DNA from: Suillus spraguei
Lineage: Eukaryota; Basidiomycota; Agaricomycetes; Boletales; Suillaceae
DNA length: 64,000 nucleotides
Direction: 5' to 3'
Assembly: GCA_016800925.1 (NCBI GenBank)
Contig: JABCPU010000024.1
Location: forward strand, 62,001-126,000
Part shown: positions 21,489 to 33,354 of the stretch, one piece after another
Numbering within the stretch: the stretch's first letter is position 1
Layout: every line of letters begins with the position of its first letter
Position numbers and translations under genes: made by a program
The notes under the pieces: model-generated
The model's database searches: none
The model's input: only the letters and a program-made list of their open reading frames with translations
What the model was told of the DNA's origin: nothing

Positions 21489-22771
21489 TCAGTTCCAAGG
21501 AGTCTGGAGGAGAATATCAACGTTAGCATACCGTGCTTCACGCTCAACCTCCACCAATTTATGTGCATACATCTCTGCGGCACGTTGGTTGATGGCAGTT
21601 GTCTCTTGTGTATCAGGGAAACCAATGTCCCAGTAGCCGGGTGGCGTCTTAGCACGATACCAATGGTGTCGATGTCGTGATATCTCTTTCTTGTGGTGCT
21701 CAATATCTTCGCGGTTTTCTTTGCAGTGTGAAAGGCTGTCAAGGGATAACCGACGTTTCTTAGTAGGTGTTGAAGAGGGTGAACGCCAAAGCGGTTGCTG
21801 GAGAGGCTTGGGCAGCGGTCCAACGCCTTCATAGTACTATTCAACATGCATGGAGATTAGATAATAACGTTTTTTTTAAAAAAAAATAAATAGACACGCA
21901 CACCACGACAACATTCACAATCGTCAGCAAGCATCTTTTTTCGCCCCTCGCGGCTCTTGACTACTTCATCATACTGAAAGTCTACGCCGTGGTTGCGTTC
22001 TTTGCATATAGCAAAGCGTGAATTGATAGTGATCGCACCGCTGTGTTGTTTTAAAAGGAGAGTAAAGTATGGTCTAGAAGAGACTTACGTAGCTTGGGCA
22101 TATCGCCCGCGTCTTTTGGGCGGATCCTGACGCGTGGTATTCTGTAGCACAGATGCGCCTGCATCAAGATTGGTGAAGGTTGCCAAAGTAAGTAGATTGA
22201 CAGGAACGCACTGGTTGGCAGGTCTTCGTTGCGGACGTCTCTCCAAATAGAGTATTCGTGCATCGGAGACGGGGGTTTGAGTGGAATGGCGGGCTGCATC
22301 TCATCCTTCATCGAAACAGTCGTTTCGCTACGCGAAGCGTGGAGAGTTGATGGTACCTCTTGCTGCTTGCTCAAAGCATCAGGAGCTAATGCAACAGCCA
22401 GTTATGTATAAAGACGTGTGAAAGCCTGTGTACATACGCGTATTGGATCTTCGCTTCTCCTCATCATCAAACGCACTCAAGTCCGGACCTATTTCTTCAA
22501 ATTTGCGACGTTTGTCGATGCGAGAGACTTTCCGATAGATGTCGTAGTTGCTCTCCTTCAATAATGGATGCACCTCCTTGACATTAGAACTCTCGCAAAG
22601 CCACTGCTTGATAGTTCGCCACTTTTTGTAGTCGGTCTTGTACCTCTCGGCGGCACGCTCTTTTGTAGCAAGTAAAGCATCATACCGGCGTTGGAGGTGT
22701 AAAAGTTCAGCCTGTAGAGATGATATCTTCAACAATAACGTAGACGTGTCATGAGTATTTGATGCAGACAT
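21489..22771 (-). CDS. SAE2: Sae2/Ctp1/CtIP family DNA-end resection factor
   Basis: Nuclear cofactor that activates the Mre11 complex to start double-strand-break resection. The N-terminus (MSASNTHDTSTLLLKISSLQ...) is a predicted coiled coil, consistent with self-association. The middle carries DVRNEDLPTSAF and RVRIRPKDAGDMPKL. The C-terminal SAE2 domain is clear: FAICKERNHGVDF, DDCECC followed by GYYEGVGPLP across an intron, and the hallmark SRHRHHWYRAKTPPGYWDIGFPDT, ending TPWN-stop at 21489. At the intron after MPKL the reading frame is off by one base (near 22035-22090). This is probably a one-base assembly deletion or a misplaced splice site. An upstream in-frame ATG at 22807 would add 12 residues. 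About 370 residues. Confidence 0.9.
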
Positions 22772-23161
22772 TTGGAAGTTTGATGCGAAGCAGTGAGCGC
22801 TGAGCACAATTTAATAGGCGTGCTCAATTCTCACAATGTCACGTGTCAAGTTCCACTGTGCCTTTATTATGTCCCACCCTTCATAACGCATACAAGCCAA
22901 GGCTATGCATGATACAATATGCAATATACATACAATTACATACGGAACATCGTTGGGATTCTGAAAAGTCTATGCATTGTGAGATTTATGCATTGTTACG
23001 ACATACATTATGAGCGAATCAACTGTATATATCACTCTTAGTGCTGGTAGTTATAGACCAGGCAATCCAGGTTGCCCATGGAAATAATTAGGAGACAGCC
23101 AGCTGGGTCAGAATCTTGAAAGGTTACCGATATTTATAAACAGGAGGTCCCGGATATCCGT
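22772..23161. promoter_or_regulatory. Divergent promoter SAE2-like/Nudix with CACGTGAC octamer
   Basis: A 390-bp region between divergent starts. GTCACGTG occurs at 22838-22845, 67 bp upstream of the SAE2-like ATG. This is the Cbf1/CDEI-type core (RTCACRTG), also found upstream of NUF2, the ING gene and LAA1 in this window. Function is inferred from position only. Confidence 0.5.
22838..22845. promoter_or_regulatory. CACGTGAC octamer upstream of SAE2-like gene
   Basis: GTCACGTG on the plus strand, i.e. CACGTGAC reading toward the gene on the minus strand. It is 67 bp before ATG 22771 (31 bp before the alternative ATG 22807). It matches the core of bHLH Cbf1/USF-type sites. Confidence 0.5.
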
Positions 23162-24271
23162 ATGTTCTTCGTTAAACTTGTACGGCCACATCCACCTTCA
23201 TCTGTCGTCGGGCCTGCGATCGTCAAACGGAATCTGAAGCTTTTCACTACTATGCATGCCGCCAAAATTATTAGTGAAGAGCCTTTGGACAACAAAGACG
23301 CGAAGTGAGAACCATGTTTGTGCAGGTCAACTACTAATATGCCATTCCTGCGCAGATGGATCCGTCTCAAGAGGATCCACTACACTGATCAAGACGGAAA
23401 ACACGTACGTTTATCATTCTCTCGCGGTGGGCATGATTATAATGTCGCTCGTTCATCTGTAAGAGACTCTGGGAATCTGTCGAGCGCACAACTCGCAAGG
23501 ATTCTGGAATAGACGGTACATAAGATTTGTACTACTCCTCGTCATATAACTGCTCAAACGCTCGTCCTTCACAGGCGTTGCTGTCCTCGCTCTCCTTCGT
23601 TCCAAGACAAATGCTTTCCCCCTCTCGACGGTCATTATAGAGCAATACCGTCCTCCTCTCGACAGCATCGTCGTTGGCACGTTACACTTCCCTACTATTA
23701 TCAATCCATTCGCTGATTATTTTGTTCTGTTTCGATCGTAGAACTCCCTGCTGGTCTCATTGATGCGGGCGAAACGGCCGAGGCAGCAGCCATTCGAGAA
23801 TTGAAGGAGGAGACAGGATACGATGCCGATATGACCACCGAACCTGAGTCCTCGCCGATTGTTGTCAGTGACCCAGGTCTGTATATTCGCTCAGATACAG
23901 TTGGTTTACATTCAAGACACGTTTGCAGGAATGACCAATGCCAATATGAAACTTGTGATTGTAAGTGTCCTCCTAGAAGATAAACTCGAGACACCTGTCC
24001 CGCATCTTGATGATGGTGAACACATTATCACCCGTGTCGTAGAGCTAGACCAACTTGATGACGAACTCAAAGGTGCGTCTCGCTCTTCTATGGAATGTGT
24101 TCCTGACCTTCATATTTTCAAGCGTACGACAAAAAGGTGACACTGTTAAGCAGGAAACGTACTGACCTTTACTGACCCAACACCTAGGGTTTTGTGGTAG
24201 ATGCTAGGCTCTCTCATTTTGCAACTGGTTATGCAATGGCAAAGAGAATCAGTAGTGGCGCATTCCCCTGA
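23162..24271 (+). CDS. YSA1: Nudix ADP-sugar pyrophosphatase (Ysa1/NUDT5-like)
   Basis: Hydrolyses ADP-ribose and related ADP-sugars. The Nudix box is complete: [23 protein letters not shown] fits Gx5Ex7REUxEExGU. Other family marks are [31 protein letters not shown] and, downstream, [13 protein letters not shown]. The last exon encodes [20 protein letters not shown]. The first in-frame ATG (23162) gives 30 extra residues ([12 protein letters not shown]..., basic, no acidic residue) before a second ATG at 23252 that matches the usual cytosolic start. The extension could be a mitochondrial presequence, so I list the longer model. It has several short introns and is convergent with SDA1, 113 bp apart. 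Confidence 0.92.
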
Positions 24272-24384
24272 GAATGCCACGGCAGGTTCTGACGTATGTG
24301 GTCTCACTAGGACGATAGACCCAAATGTGGATTATCACATGTGCAACAATCAGACTAGTGACATATAAGATTGTACAATAAGTA

Positions 24385-27061
24385 CTAGTGATACGATTTT
24401 TTTGCACGTTCGATATGTGCCCTCAACTTCTGCTGCTTCTCCCTCAAGGACGCTTTCTTCTTTCCTCGTACCGCGCCACTGCTCAATATCATCATGATTG
24501 GTTTGTTTCTTGCCTTTTCGCGATTCGTAGAGCTGCTTGGAGACTCCTTGTTTTTCTTACCCTTCAGCGAGCCGTACTTTTCCCGCCCTTCTCGACCCTT
24601 TTCAATACTCGCTATGCGTTCCGCATAGTTAGCTTTAGCCTTTTTACGCGGACCAAGGATATCGTTCTCAGAAATGAACGCGCCATCAGATGCCCCAGCT
24701 TGCATGGCCTTCTTGTTAGCTTCAAGGGTTGCCAGTTTCCGTTTCGCCCTGGAACCACCACCTGATTCAATGGCTTTCGTGGCAGCTTGTATGCGCAGGT
24801 CATTTAATAATGCGAAGTCTGCCGGCGTAAGGATCTGCAATACATGTTAGAGTGTCGCACGACGGGTAGAAGGAATATTGATTCACTTTGGTGGTCGCCA
24901 AGGTTGAGATCCGATTGAGATTTAAATCGGTCTCCGGGTCTGTCTCCCCAGGTGGTTTGGAAACTGATTCCCGCTCGTCCTCACTATCACTGACTTCCAA
25001 GTTGTCGTCACCTTCTGAGTCGACGTCTATCCATCCTTCGGACTCGGATTCCGAATCTGAATCAGTTTCGACATCCCAGCCCTCCCAAGCGGCCGCTTCA
25101 TCCTCCTCGCCATCGTTATCCGCACTGCCTGTCTCCTCTCGCGAAGTTTCTGCAGGTGGTCTTCCAGAAGCTGTCGAATAGTTCAGGTATATTCTTTGAA
25201 TATAAAAAACGTCTGCATTACCATTAGTCCTTCGATGTCAACTGCAGCATCCGCACTGTGTCCATATGGCAGTGGTTGATCACCTTTGCTCATACCTATA
25301 CTGGCATCTTTTCCCTGCAGACACTTAACGTTGATTAGATAATTGAAAGGGTATGACTTACTCTCTCCCTGCGTTTGAGCATAACAGGGTTCACCTCGCG
25401 GTACAACTGCAACAGTCCTCTTGCAGCAGCTGTAACCGCCTTGTCTCGGCTTCTCCTGTACTCTACAAGATCACCTAACAGATCTTCCCCCATTGCCCAT
25501 GGTTGTCTTCTACAAAGCTCCCTAATCGAGTTGATTCCTGCAGCAATTACCTCGCTTCCTACTCCAGGATGCACAAATTCGGCTGCAAGCTTCTGCACGA
25601 CCGGGGTCAAAGCATCAGGGGGCGTAAGATCGTGAACAGACTGCGCCAGTGCAACTAGGATTGATGGGACGCGAAGTTGATGGTAGGTGAGGTATTTGAC
25701 AATGTAGGTATAGAAGCTTAGGACGCAAAGTTTATGAGCGCCCATCACCCGCGAGAGAAGCTGCATAATGAGAATTTTATGTTCAAGTGAAAAACGTTTG
25801 TCATAACGACTTAGGTTGTCATAAAGTTTCTCGGCAAACGTCTGTGGATCATTGAGAAGTTGGAGTGCCGGAAAATTCGGTGTTGTGGGGGCATTTTTGC
25901 TATACTTTTTCTGTATATGAATTAGCACTGAAACGAAGCCAGAAAAGTATTCTGGAATAATGAAGTACCTTCTTTGCAGCATTGAGTTGTTTCTGAAGCT
26001 TTTTATCATCGCCCCGTCTCTTTTTGTTGACTTCGCGACGATGGTGAAGAGCTCTGACATCGGGACCCTGACACAAGCATCAGTGATATTCTAGCAAGGT
26101 AGACATTACCTACCCCATCTTCCTCATCGTCGCTGTCTTCCTTCTCGTCGTCACTTCCTAGAAAGAAGTGAATGGAAGCACTTTGCACCTTCATCACGGG
26201 ATGGAAGCATCCAAGCGCAACGATAGACACAGGCTTGGCGTCAGTCCTATTGAGGGATGGAAGTCACATCTATCCAGCTGCATCAGTCACAGATTGCGTA
26301 CCATATTCCCTTTCGCCACAATTCCTTTGTCAATATCACCGCCCACATAGCGTCCTCCCCATTATTGGCAGTTTTATCACTCGTGGGACCTGCAGATCTG
26401 AGCTTTCCCTTATCCCCAACAACTTCAGCGTCCATTCCCCGTTCGACCATGGTGAAAAGCATGGCTTGCACAGCACGGTTCAGTTTGTGATTTTTAGTTC
26501 GGAGGTTGGCAGTACGGATATCCGAGAGAATAGTTTTACGAATAAAGGCTCGCAAATTGGAGGAGGTTGTGCGAGGGAGAAGAGGAAAGAGGGACTTGAG
26601 GAGCCTAGATCGAAATTTTGTTTAGAGGATATAATGCATCAAGACGCCTTAATTACTCGATGGATGTAATGACATCCTTGTTGCGCAACATAACAAGGTT
26701 TTGAACGAGAGTTTTTCTGGTATCAGGCGTGAGGGTACCATAATTTTCAAGGAGAAGGGTAGACAGATGGGATGGAAAGTCTTTAGTTTCCTTGGGATAA
26801 CATTGTGCGACCTAAAAACGTAACGTCGTCAGTGAAGCAGTAAATTGCATAAGACCTTTACAGACGCACTTGAGATATAAATGAGACTAGTTCACGAAAA
26901 TGCTGAGCCTGTTCATCAGGATTTATCTGAAATATCTGTCTGATACTGCCGTAGTGATTCCACTGCTGTAGGAACTCTTCTTTGTACGCTGCTGAGTCAC
27001 GTTTGATGAGGTTTTGCAGCTGAGGGAGATTTGAAGTGAGAAGGACGCCACGACCACCCAT
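24385..27061 (-). CDS. SDA1: Sda1, 60S ribosome biogenesis/export factor
   Basis: Nucleolar/nuclear factor needed for pre-60S maturation and export. The start at ATG 27061 gives GGRGVLLTSNLPQLQNLIKRD, then a Y.EEFLQQW.HY block and FRELVSFISQV, typical of the Sda1 N-terminus. The middle exon (26060-25335) carries KKYSKNAPTTPNFPALQLLNDPQTFAEKLY, EHKILIMQLLSRVMG and HPGVGSEVIAAGINSIRELCRRQPWAM, which are strongly family-specific. An acidic stretch (near 25.1-24.9 kb) precedes the C-terminal KILTPADFA-like block QILTPADFALLNDLR. The basic tail has SSGAVRGKKKASLREKQQKLRAHI, the Sda1 C-terminal signature. Several short introns interrupt it. It is convergent with the Nudix gene. Confidence 0.95.
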
Positions 27062-27409
27062 TACAACAGACAGTCAGATACTGAAAGTGAACTGCAGTGA
27101 CAATCTCCGAAGGCTCGTAACAGGAACTTGATTTCAGGTAAACTTTAAATCAAGCAGCTTACATCATCTGTAGGTTGTAAGGTCTGGACTCTGTACTAAG
27201 TTAATGATAGCTCTAAGTTGCAGAGAACGGTCTGATGCGCATTGTGATCAATCCGTTGTAGTACAGCACTGGTAAGTAATCCAAGCGAAAAAGCAGACTA
27301 TGATGCCCCATTGTAACTAAAAGTATCACGCAAATCAGAAATCCGAGGTTGAGTTTTGGAGCTGTATTGATTCGTCACTTTGTTGCCGAATTTGCGCTGT
27401 CACTCAACC
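27062..27409. other. Intergenic: SDA1 promoter and RecQ 3' region
   Basis: About 350 bp with no open frame of note. Both flanking genes are on the minus strand, so this holds the RecQ gene's 3' end and the SDA1 promoter. No distinctive motif was recognised. Confidence 0.5.
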
Positions 27410-30400
27410 TCACCTCGAAGCTGTGGTTGTCGTAGCATCCGAGTAGGCAGTCCAGAAAGACTTGCCAAAAATTGCCGCCTTCTCACGCGATTTTGGTTCG
27501 TCCGAGTTTGCGATATACTCTTCGAATGACGTGCGATCTAGTAAAGGAAGTTGAATGATATATCATTCGAGCCTCAATCATTTCAGGTACTCACCTTCTA
27601 TTTCCATGAGCGAAAGGAAGTGGATCGTTTCGGTGGCAAGTATATCATTTTCATGAAGGACATGTTCTTTTGCAAGCTTTTGAATGTAAATCTGCCAGCG
27701 ACTTCCACTAAAGCGCCCTCACCTTTTCCCTTACCGCCAGCATTGCCTTGAGACGCGCTTGATTGTGGTCCTGTGGCTCGACTGTGGTTGTGGGCCCTGT
27801 ATCCGCAGCGTCTTTGACCGGTTCGAAGTCGGACACGGGTTCAGCTTCGTCGTCGTCTTTGTACAGTGGTACATATGTCGATGTACTGGGACCAGCCTTC
27901 ATCTTCCCTTTGGCTTTCGCAGGAGCCTTGGACGAAGCTACATTCTTCGCAGCTGAACGTGATAGTCCAACACTGGGGCCATTATTCCTAAATGTCAGTT
28001 CGACGGGGAGACTGCCGCCGAGGCACGCATCTGCTTGCGGGCCAAGCTTCATAACGTCAGGTCACCGACAAAATGAAGTCTCGGCCTTAATTACCTTCAA
28101 GTAATCATTGGTCCAGCCAGATGCAGAGGCCTCTCGTGAGATCATAAAAATATCAGCGCCTAGCATCGCACTTATGATACGGTCTCCATCCACGCCCTTG
28201 CCCACCCCAAACAATGACAATTGGTCATGTCTACTCTCACGAACCTTCGCCCGGTTCCGACCCGCGTATACATCTTTGAAATGACCGAGGGCGATCCTAT
28301 CCATGGATGCTGTCATCTCTCCAAATAGTCGGATTGCCTGCTGCGCCTCCAAGGTGTACAACTGGCGAAAAACTGTTCCACCTCTCGAACAGTTGTCACA
28401 ACCTTTCGGGCAAAGGTGGGAATCAAAACGCTCGTTGAAATGGGCGAGGATTAGTGACCGTCGACAGTCAGCCTCGTTGCGGCAGTACTGGGCCACTGCT
28501 GAGAGGTCTTCCAGTTGTCGCCTTTTCTCCTCTGGAGTCCGAGCAGGTCCTTTGTCATTGCGGTCATTATTGATCAATTGATGTCGTGATACGGCGTCCT
28601 TGTGTGCATAGTCTGGAAGAGTATAATATATCAGGCAGCGCAAGGTCATTGTCATTGAAGTTGCTTACAAAGAACGCAGTCTGCCGGATCGCCGTCGCGT
28701 CCAGCGCGTCCAGTTTCCTGGTAATACCTGAGATGGTCAGCAACTTCTTAATGAAGCATAGTTGAGGACTAATGACGTACCCATCCATCGACTTCGGCAA
28801 CGTTGAGTGGATTACGAAGCGCACTATTAGACCCGGTCAGACAAAGGCCGAGGGGAACAGACAAAACTTTACCATCCGGTTTGTCGATTCCCATCCCAAA
28901 CGCGATCTAAGACAATGTTAGAATTCAATAAAACCACGCTGTGAGCGCCTCACCGTTGCTACAATTATCTTGCAGCTGCCATTTTGCCATTCTTCTTGAG
29001 TGGTGCTGCGCTCTTGTGAGTCCATACCTGCATGATAATGTTTGGCAGACAGGCCATAGTCGTTTCGCAGTTGCTCAGCGAGTTCCTCGCACTCCGTCTT
29101 CGAGAAGCCATACACAATGCCGGTATGGGTGGCATGCTGTGACTTAACGAAACCAGCAATGGCTTGAACCACCTTCTTTTTCGTGGACGGTTTAGGCTGT
29201 ACTGCATAATACAGGTTGGGGCGATTGAAAGACTGCATCAGGCACAAGGGGTCACGTAAACCTAAGCGAGTACGAATGTCCTGAATCGCGGTCTTGTTCG
29301 CGGTTGCGGTGAGTGCCATGATGGGCACATCACGATACCGCTCACGCAGCATATGGAGCTCTGCATACTGAAGATACAAACAGGAAATTGTCAATACACT
29401 CATAGACCAGATTGTGTAAACGTACAGCGTCGCGAAAATCCCGCCCCCAGCTCTGAATGACATGCGCCTCATCGATGACAAAGCGCGCGATTTGTTTTTC
29501 TTCATACAGTTGTGCTAGGATATCTTGCATGGCATTGCTCTCGCGTAGCTTTTCTGGCGTTATATAGCAGATGTCGGGTTTTGTCTGTCCGCGAAGGCGG
29601 CGCATGACATCCCGTGAGTCATCTGCGGTCCTCAGGGAAGACATGCAGTCAACATCGACGTGCTTCTCTCGCAAGGATGCCACTTGATCGGCGATGAGCG
29701 CAACGAGTGGAGATATGACAAACGTTACTCCCTGGGTCCTACCAGTCTTACAGACTGCGGGAAGTTGATAACAAAGACTTTTCCCACCACCAGTGGGCAT
29801 TAGGACAAAGACGTCCTTTCCGTCCAGCGTGGCATTGATGGCTTCGAGTTGGTTTTGCCTGAAAGAGGTCAGCCGAAACACGTTCTTCAAGACCGAAACT
29901 GCCTCAGCATAGTAAGGGGTCGATGTATTATCAAGGCGACCAATAGGCGGAGAGGGAGTGCATGGTGCATCCGCAGACTCTAGCGTCGGAGTAGTCGAGG
30001 TTAAGGTATCCAGTTGCAATGTTGAGGGCTCATCAAGGCCCTCCCAAAGGTCATCGCTGTCGGGCACAACCAAGGTCTCCGCCAATACGTCACTATCTTC
30101 TGGCTCAAGCGGGCCGTCGACATCGGCATATTCTGGTTCGAGGACACTCCCTGATTTAGGCGCTGTCGATGCAGGAATAGATGTGGGTGGAGCTGGAGCT
30201 GGCTCATTGACTGGGTTGAAGCGAGCCAGGCGTTCTTGGATAGCTTCGATGCGACCTTCAATGTGAGCCCTACGTAGAGTAAGCAAAATTCATATAGTAC
30301 CAGTACACTCACAATAAAAATGAAATCTCAAAAATGTCTAATGGGTTTTTGCCATGTTCCAAAATCGCTTCGAGGAAATAGTCACGAACTTGGCGGTTTC

Positions 30401-31232
30401 GGCCAAGTATGAGTTCTAAAAACCCTCGCGATCGCTGTAAAATACATCAGAGTCACGAGGATGTGAAATAAGAGACAACAAACGGAATCTAGATCCGAAT
30501 TCTTGACGAGCTGAGTGCCCGCATCAGATTGTGCAGCATCTGAAGAGGCAGGTGGTGCAGCAAACAGATCAAGACGAGATTTTATATTTGAGGCAGGATT
30601 TGAGTTGGATGCTTCGACATCACTTGAGATTTCGGGCGTCCATTGTCGAGGAACGGTGCGAGATATTCCCTTTGACGACAAAGGAATGGTATTAAAGATA
30701 TTTTCTTTGTTAACGCGATTGCTTTCCTTGAGCCGCTTAGAGGCCGATTGTTGAGCTCCATCGAGGACATCAGGGGGCTGACGCTTTCTGGAGGGTACTG
30801 GGCCTTCCGTAATCTCGATGGTGGGTTCACGACATAAATCGATTAGATCTCGGTGGGGCGAGGCAGATGATGGCACTGGCCGAGAATTCATCGTCTTCCT
30901 TCCGAAATTCGGTGTTGCGAATGATGGAAGTGAAGAACTCGAGCCCGAGGTTTGACGAGCTGCAAGTTACTTAGATGAATGGCTGCTGTCTTTGTCGTGA
31001 AATATATACTTACCAGTGGGATTTGAGGCAGAGTGAGAAACGCCCAAAGCTGGCTTAAACTTTGATGACGACGACGAAGTCTGAAAATAGGATTAGAATG
31101 ATGGATAGTAATAGCCCACCCGAATTTGTAGCATACCTTTGGCAATACGCTGCTCGAGATCATGTTTCCGTTGTGCTGAGATTGAACAGAAGTTCTCCTA
31201 ACGCTATCTAGGTTATTCTGTGGTCCGGCCAT
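27410..31232 (-). CDS. SGS1: RecQ family DNA helicase (Sgs1/BLM-like)
   Basis: 3'-5' DNA helicase of recombination and repair. The N-terminal 300 or so residues are Ser/Pro-rich and poorly conserved (first exons [14 protein letters not shown], then [16 protein letters not shown]). The helicase core shows [20 protein letters not shown], motif [30 protein letters not shown], motif [39 protein letters not shown] and [18 protein letters not shown]. The RecQ-Ct zinc site includes [21 protein letters not shown] and CPKGCDNC. Near the C-terminus, [14 protein letters not shown]...[21 protein letters not shown] looks like a degenerate HRDC unit. Splices at the 5' end join in phase. A start at 31286 is also possible. 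It is divergent from NUF2 and lies within 10 kb of the SAE2-like gene, another resection factor. Confidence 0.93.
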
Positions 31233-31578
31233 CTTGATGACAGGGATGAGCAGATAAGAATGACCGGAGGAAGTACTTGATGGCAAGCCAGCTTATAAGC
31301 TGTCGGCTGCGTGAGACGAGTGGCTGAAAAAGTCAGTGAGACTGGATTGATTCGGATAATCGATAGCGATACAAAAAACTGCCTCGAGGTCAAGTCGTAA
31401 CGCGCGCGGGTCACGAATTCGAATAGTCTGGCAGCACCAAGAATGGCTCGTCCCATTCATTAATGTAAAGTCTGACGTTCGGCCCATCCCGATTCCCGAA
31501 GCGCGTCAGTTACACGTGACCGCGACGTGTATATTGGAGTCGCGTTTATCATCCACAACGACGACAACACCAACAATC
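31233..31578. promoter_or_regulatory. Divergent promoter RecQ/NUF2 with CACGTGAC octamer
   Basis: A 346-bp shared upstream region. CACGTGAC lies at 31513-31520, 59 bp before the NUF2 ATG. A tandem-like GCGACGTG follows. The octamer position relative to the ATG is the same as in the ING gene (59 bp). No TATA box is obvious. Confidence 0.5.
31513..31520. promoter_or_regulatory. CACGTGAC octamer upstream of NUF2
   Basis: It lies 59 bp before the NUF2 ATG and 281 bp from the RecQ ATG in the divergent region. It is the same octamer as upstream of the SAE2-like, ING and LAA1 genes. Confidence 0.5.
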
Positions 31579-33269
31579 ATGTCAGGGCAGTACTGGTTCC
31601 CGAATATGCCAATACCAGAGATTATGACAGCTCTATCAGAATGGGGCCTGAATGTTAGCAACGAGCAGCTCGTCAGGCCCTCCTCTGACTTTGTCATTGG
31701 CGTGTACAACGCCTGCTTAGAGCAAGTCACGTCCATATCTCCAAACATGCTTCACAAACCAACACAACGTGCGCTGGCCTCTGTCGACGATACCAACCCC
31801 GTGCGTGCGTCAATTATATTTGTAGTCATCTATATCTGATTATGCGTACTCAGGATCTCTACAACAACGCTATCTCACACAATCTCATGCTCTACCACCT
31901 GTATGATATGTCTTCTGTTTTAATTGTTCGTTGACATGAAAGCAAACAGAACTCGCTTTGCGACTTCTGCACGCATTATGGACTTCAGCTCACGAGACCT
32001 ATCCGCACCGGAACCAGAGCGCACACGCTTCATTCTCTCAGCATTCATCAACTTTGTCAAGTTTGCGGAGCAATGTACCACATTTATCAGCAACGTCCGA
32101 GAAAAGTCTGCGCAAGTCATCGAAGAACGCGAACAAATAATCCAAGAACTCTCAGAAGTTCAGCATAATCTTGCAGTGCTGAAGTGAGATCTTTTATCTT
32201 TCTCTAGTATCCCCTTGGCTCACGACTCGTAGAGCACAGCGTGCAAAGGACGAGCCAAAATGCGAACAACTCAAGGAAGAGAATGCAGCCATGACCACCC
32301 AGCTCCTTGCAGCAAAGGAGGTTCATACAGGACTTACGAAGGAGATTGAGAGTTTAAAGATTGAAAGGGCGCATCTCCAAGCTCGAAATGAAACCATCAA
32401 CTCGGAGTCTGCTCTCCTAATGGACAATAATTCCCGTACCCGATCACGCATTGTGCAGTCTCCAGAGCGTATTAGGCGCAATATCATGATTATGGGAACC
32501 ACAGCTATTGAAGACAAAAAGGCGGTTGCATTGCACGAGGCAAAGGCGCGAGATCTGCAGGCAAAAATTTCGGCGCTCGTGAATATCGAAAAGGTCACAT
32601 TTCTCGTTGTGTTTAGTGTGATCTTATCTCAATTGTCCAGTCAGGATGTCCGATCATGTATTGAGCAGCTGCAGACGACAGAGAAGGAGGTGCAGCTCCT
32701 CGAAGGATCGCAAAAGGAGCTTGCAGAACTCAAAGATAGCCTTGAGTATAAGAAAGTTGAGTGCGGCGAGCTGCAGAAGAAAACTGAGGTAGGATATGAA
32801 ATTTTTTCTGAATTACACCTGCTAATGCCCGCTCCTCAGCGAGTACACAAGCAACTTGGAAACGCGCAGGAAAAGCTCGAGAGGGCGCAGAGACACGCAG
32901 AGGAGAAGCGACAAGCCAGTCAACAGACAGTTGAGCGCCTCCAGCGAGACTACGAGAAGATGGACATTGAGCGGCGAGAGAACGACAAGCAGGTAGAGGA
33001 ACTCCGGATGGAAGCTAGCGACATAGAAACAAAGGTAGGTCTTGAGTCCTGGTCTCCTCACTCTTGGGTCATGATGGTCGTTCGTAGATGGCAGAACATC
33101 TGAAGAAGAGTGAAGCAGAACTCAACGAGTTACTCACAGAGTATTGGAAGCTCCGTCACGAGACAGGTAATTTTTTTATTCTGTGTTTGTAATCACCACT
33201 GAATGATATCCAGAAGTATACATGGAAACACTCGCTAACAAACTAAACATGAATGTTTCTTCGGACTGA
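31579..33269 (+). CDS. NUF2: Kinetochore protein Nuf2 (Ndc80 complex)
   Basis: Subunit of the Ndc80 complex that couples kinetochores to spindle microtubules. The N-terminal calponin-homology region is clear: YWFPNMPIPEIMTALSEWG, then FVIGVYNACLEQV, a short exon DLYNNAISHNLMLYHL and SARIMDFSSRDLSAPEPERTRFILSAFINFVKF. The rest is a long Glu/Lys-rich coiled coil (residues about 130 to the end), with an internal NNSRTRSRIVQSPERIR loop, which is typical of Nuf2. It ends LANKLNMNVSSD-stop at 33269. The exon joins I checked are in phase with introns of about 48-54 nt. One acceptor near 32640 has two closely spaced CAGs, and only the second (TCCAGTCAG) keeps phase. It is convergent with the ING gene, 85 bp apart. 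Confidence 0.95.
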
Positions 33270-33354
33270 GGAATGTGCCTACCGGGCCTTGAAACCTTTG
33301 TGATAGATGATATTTTGTCAATTATATATATAGTAGCGACGGGGGAGGGCGCAA

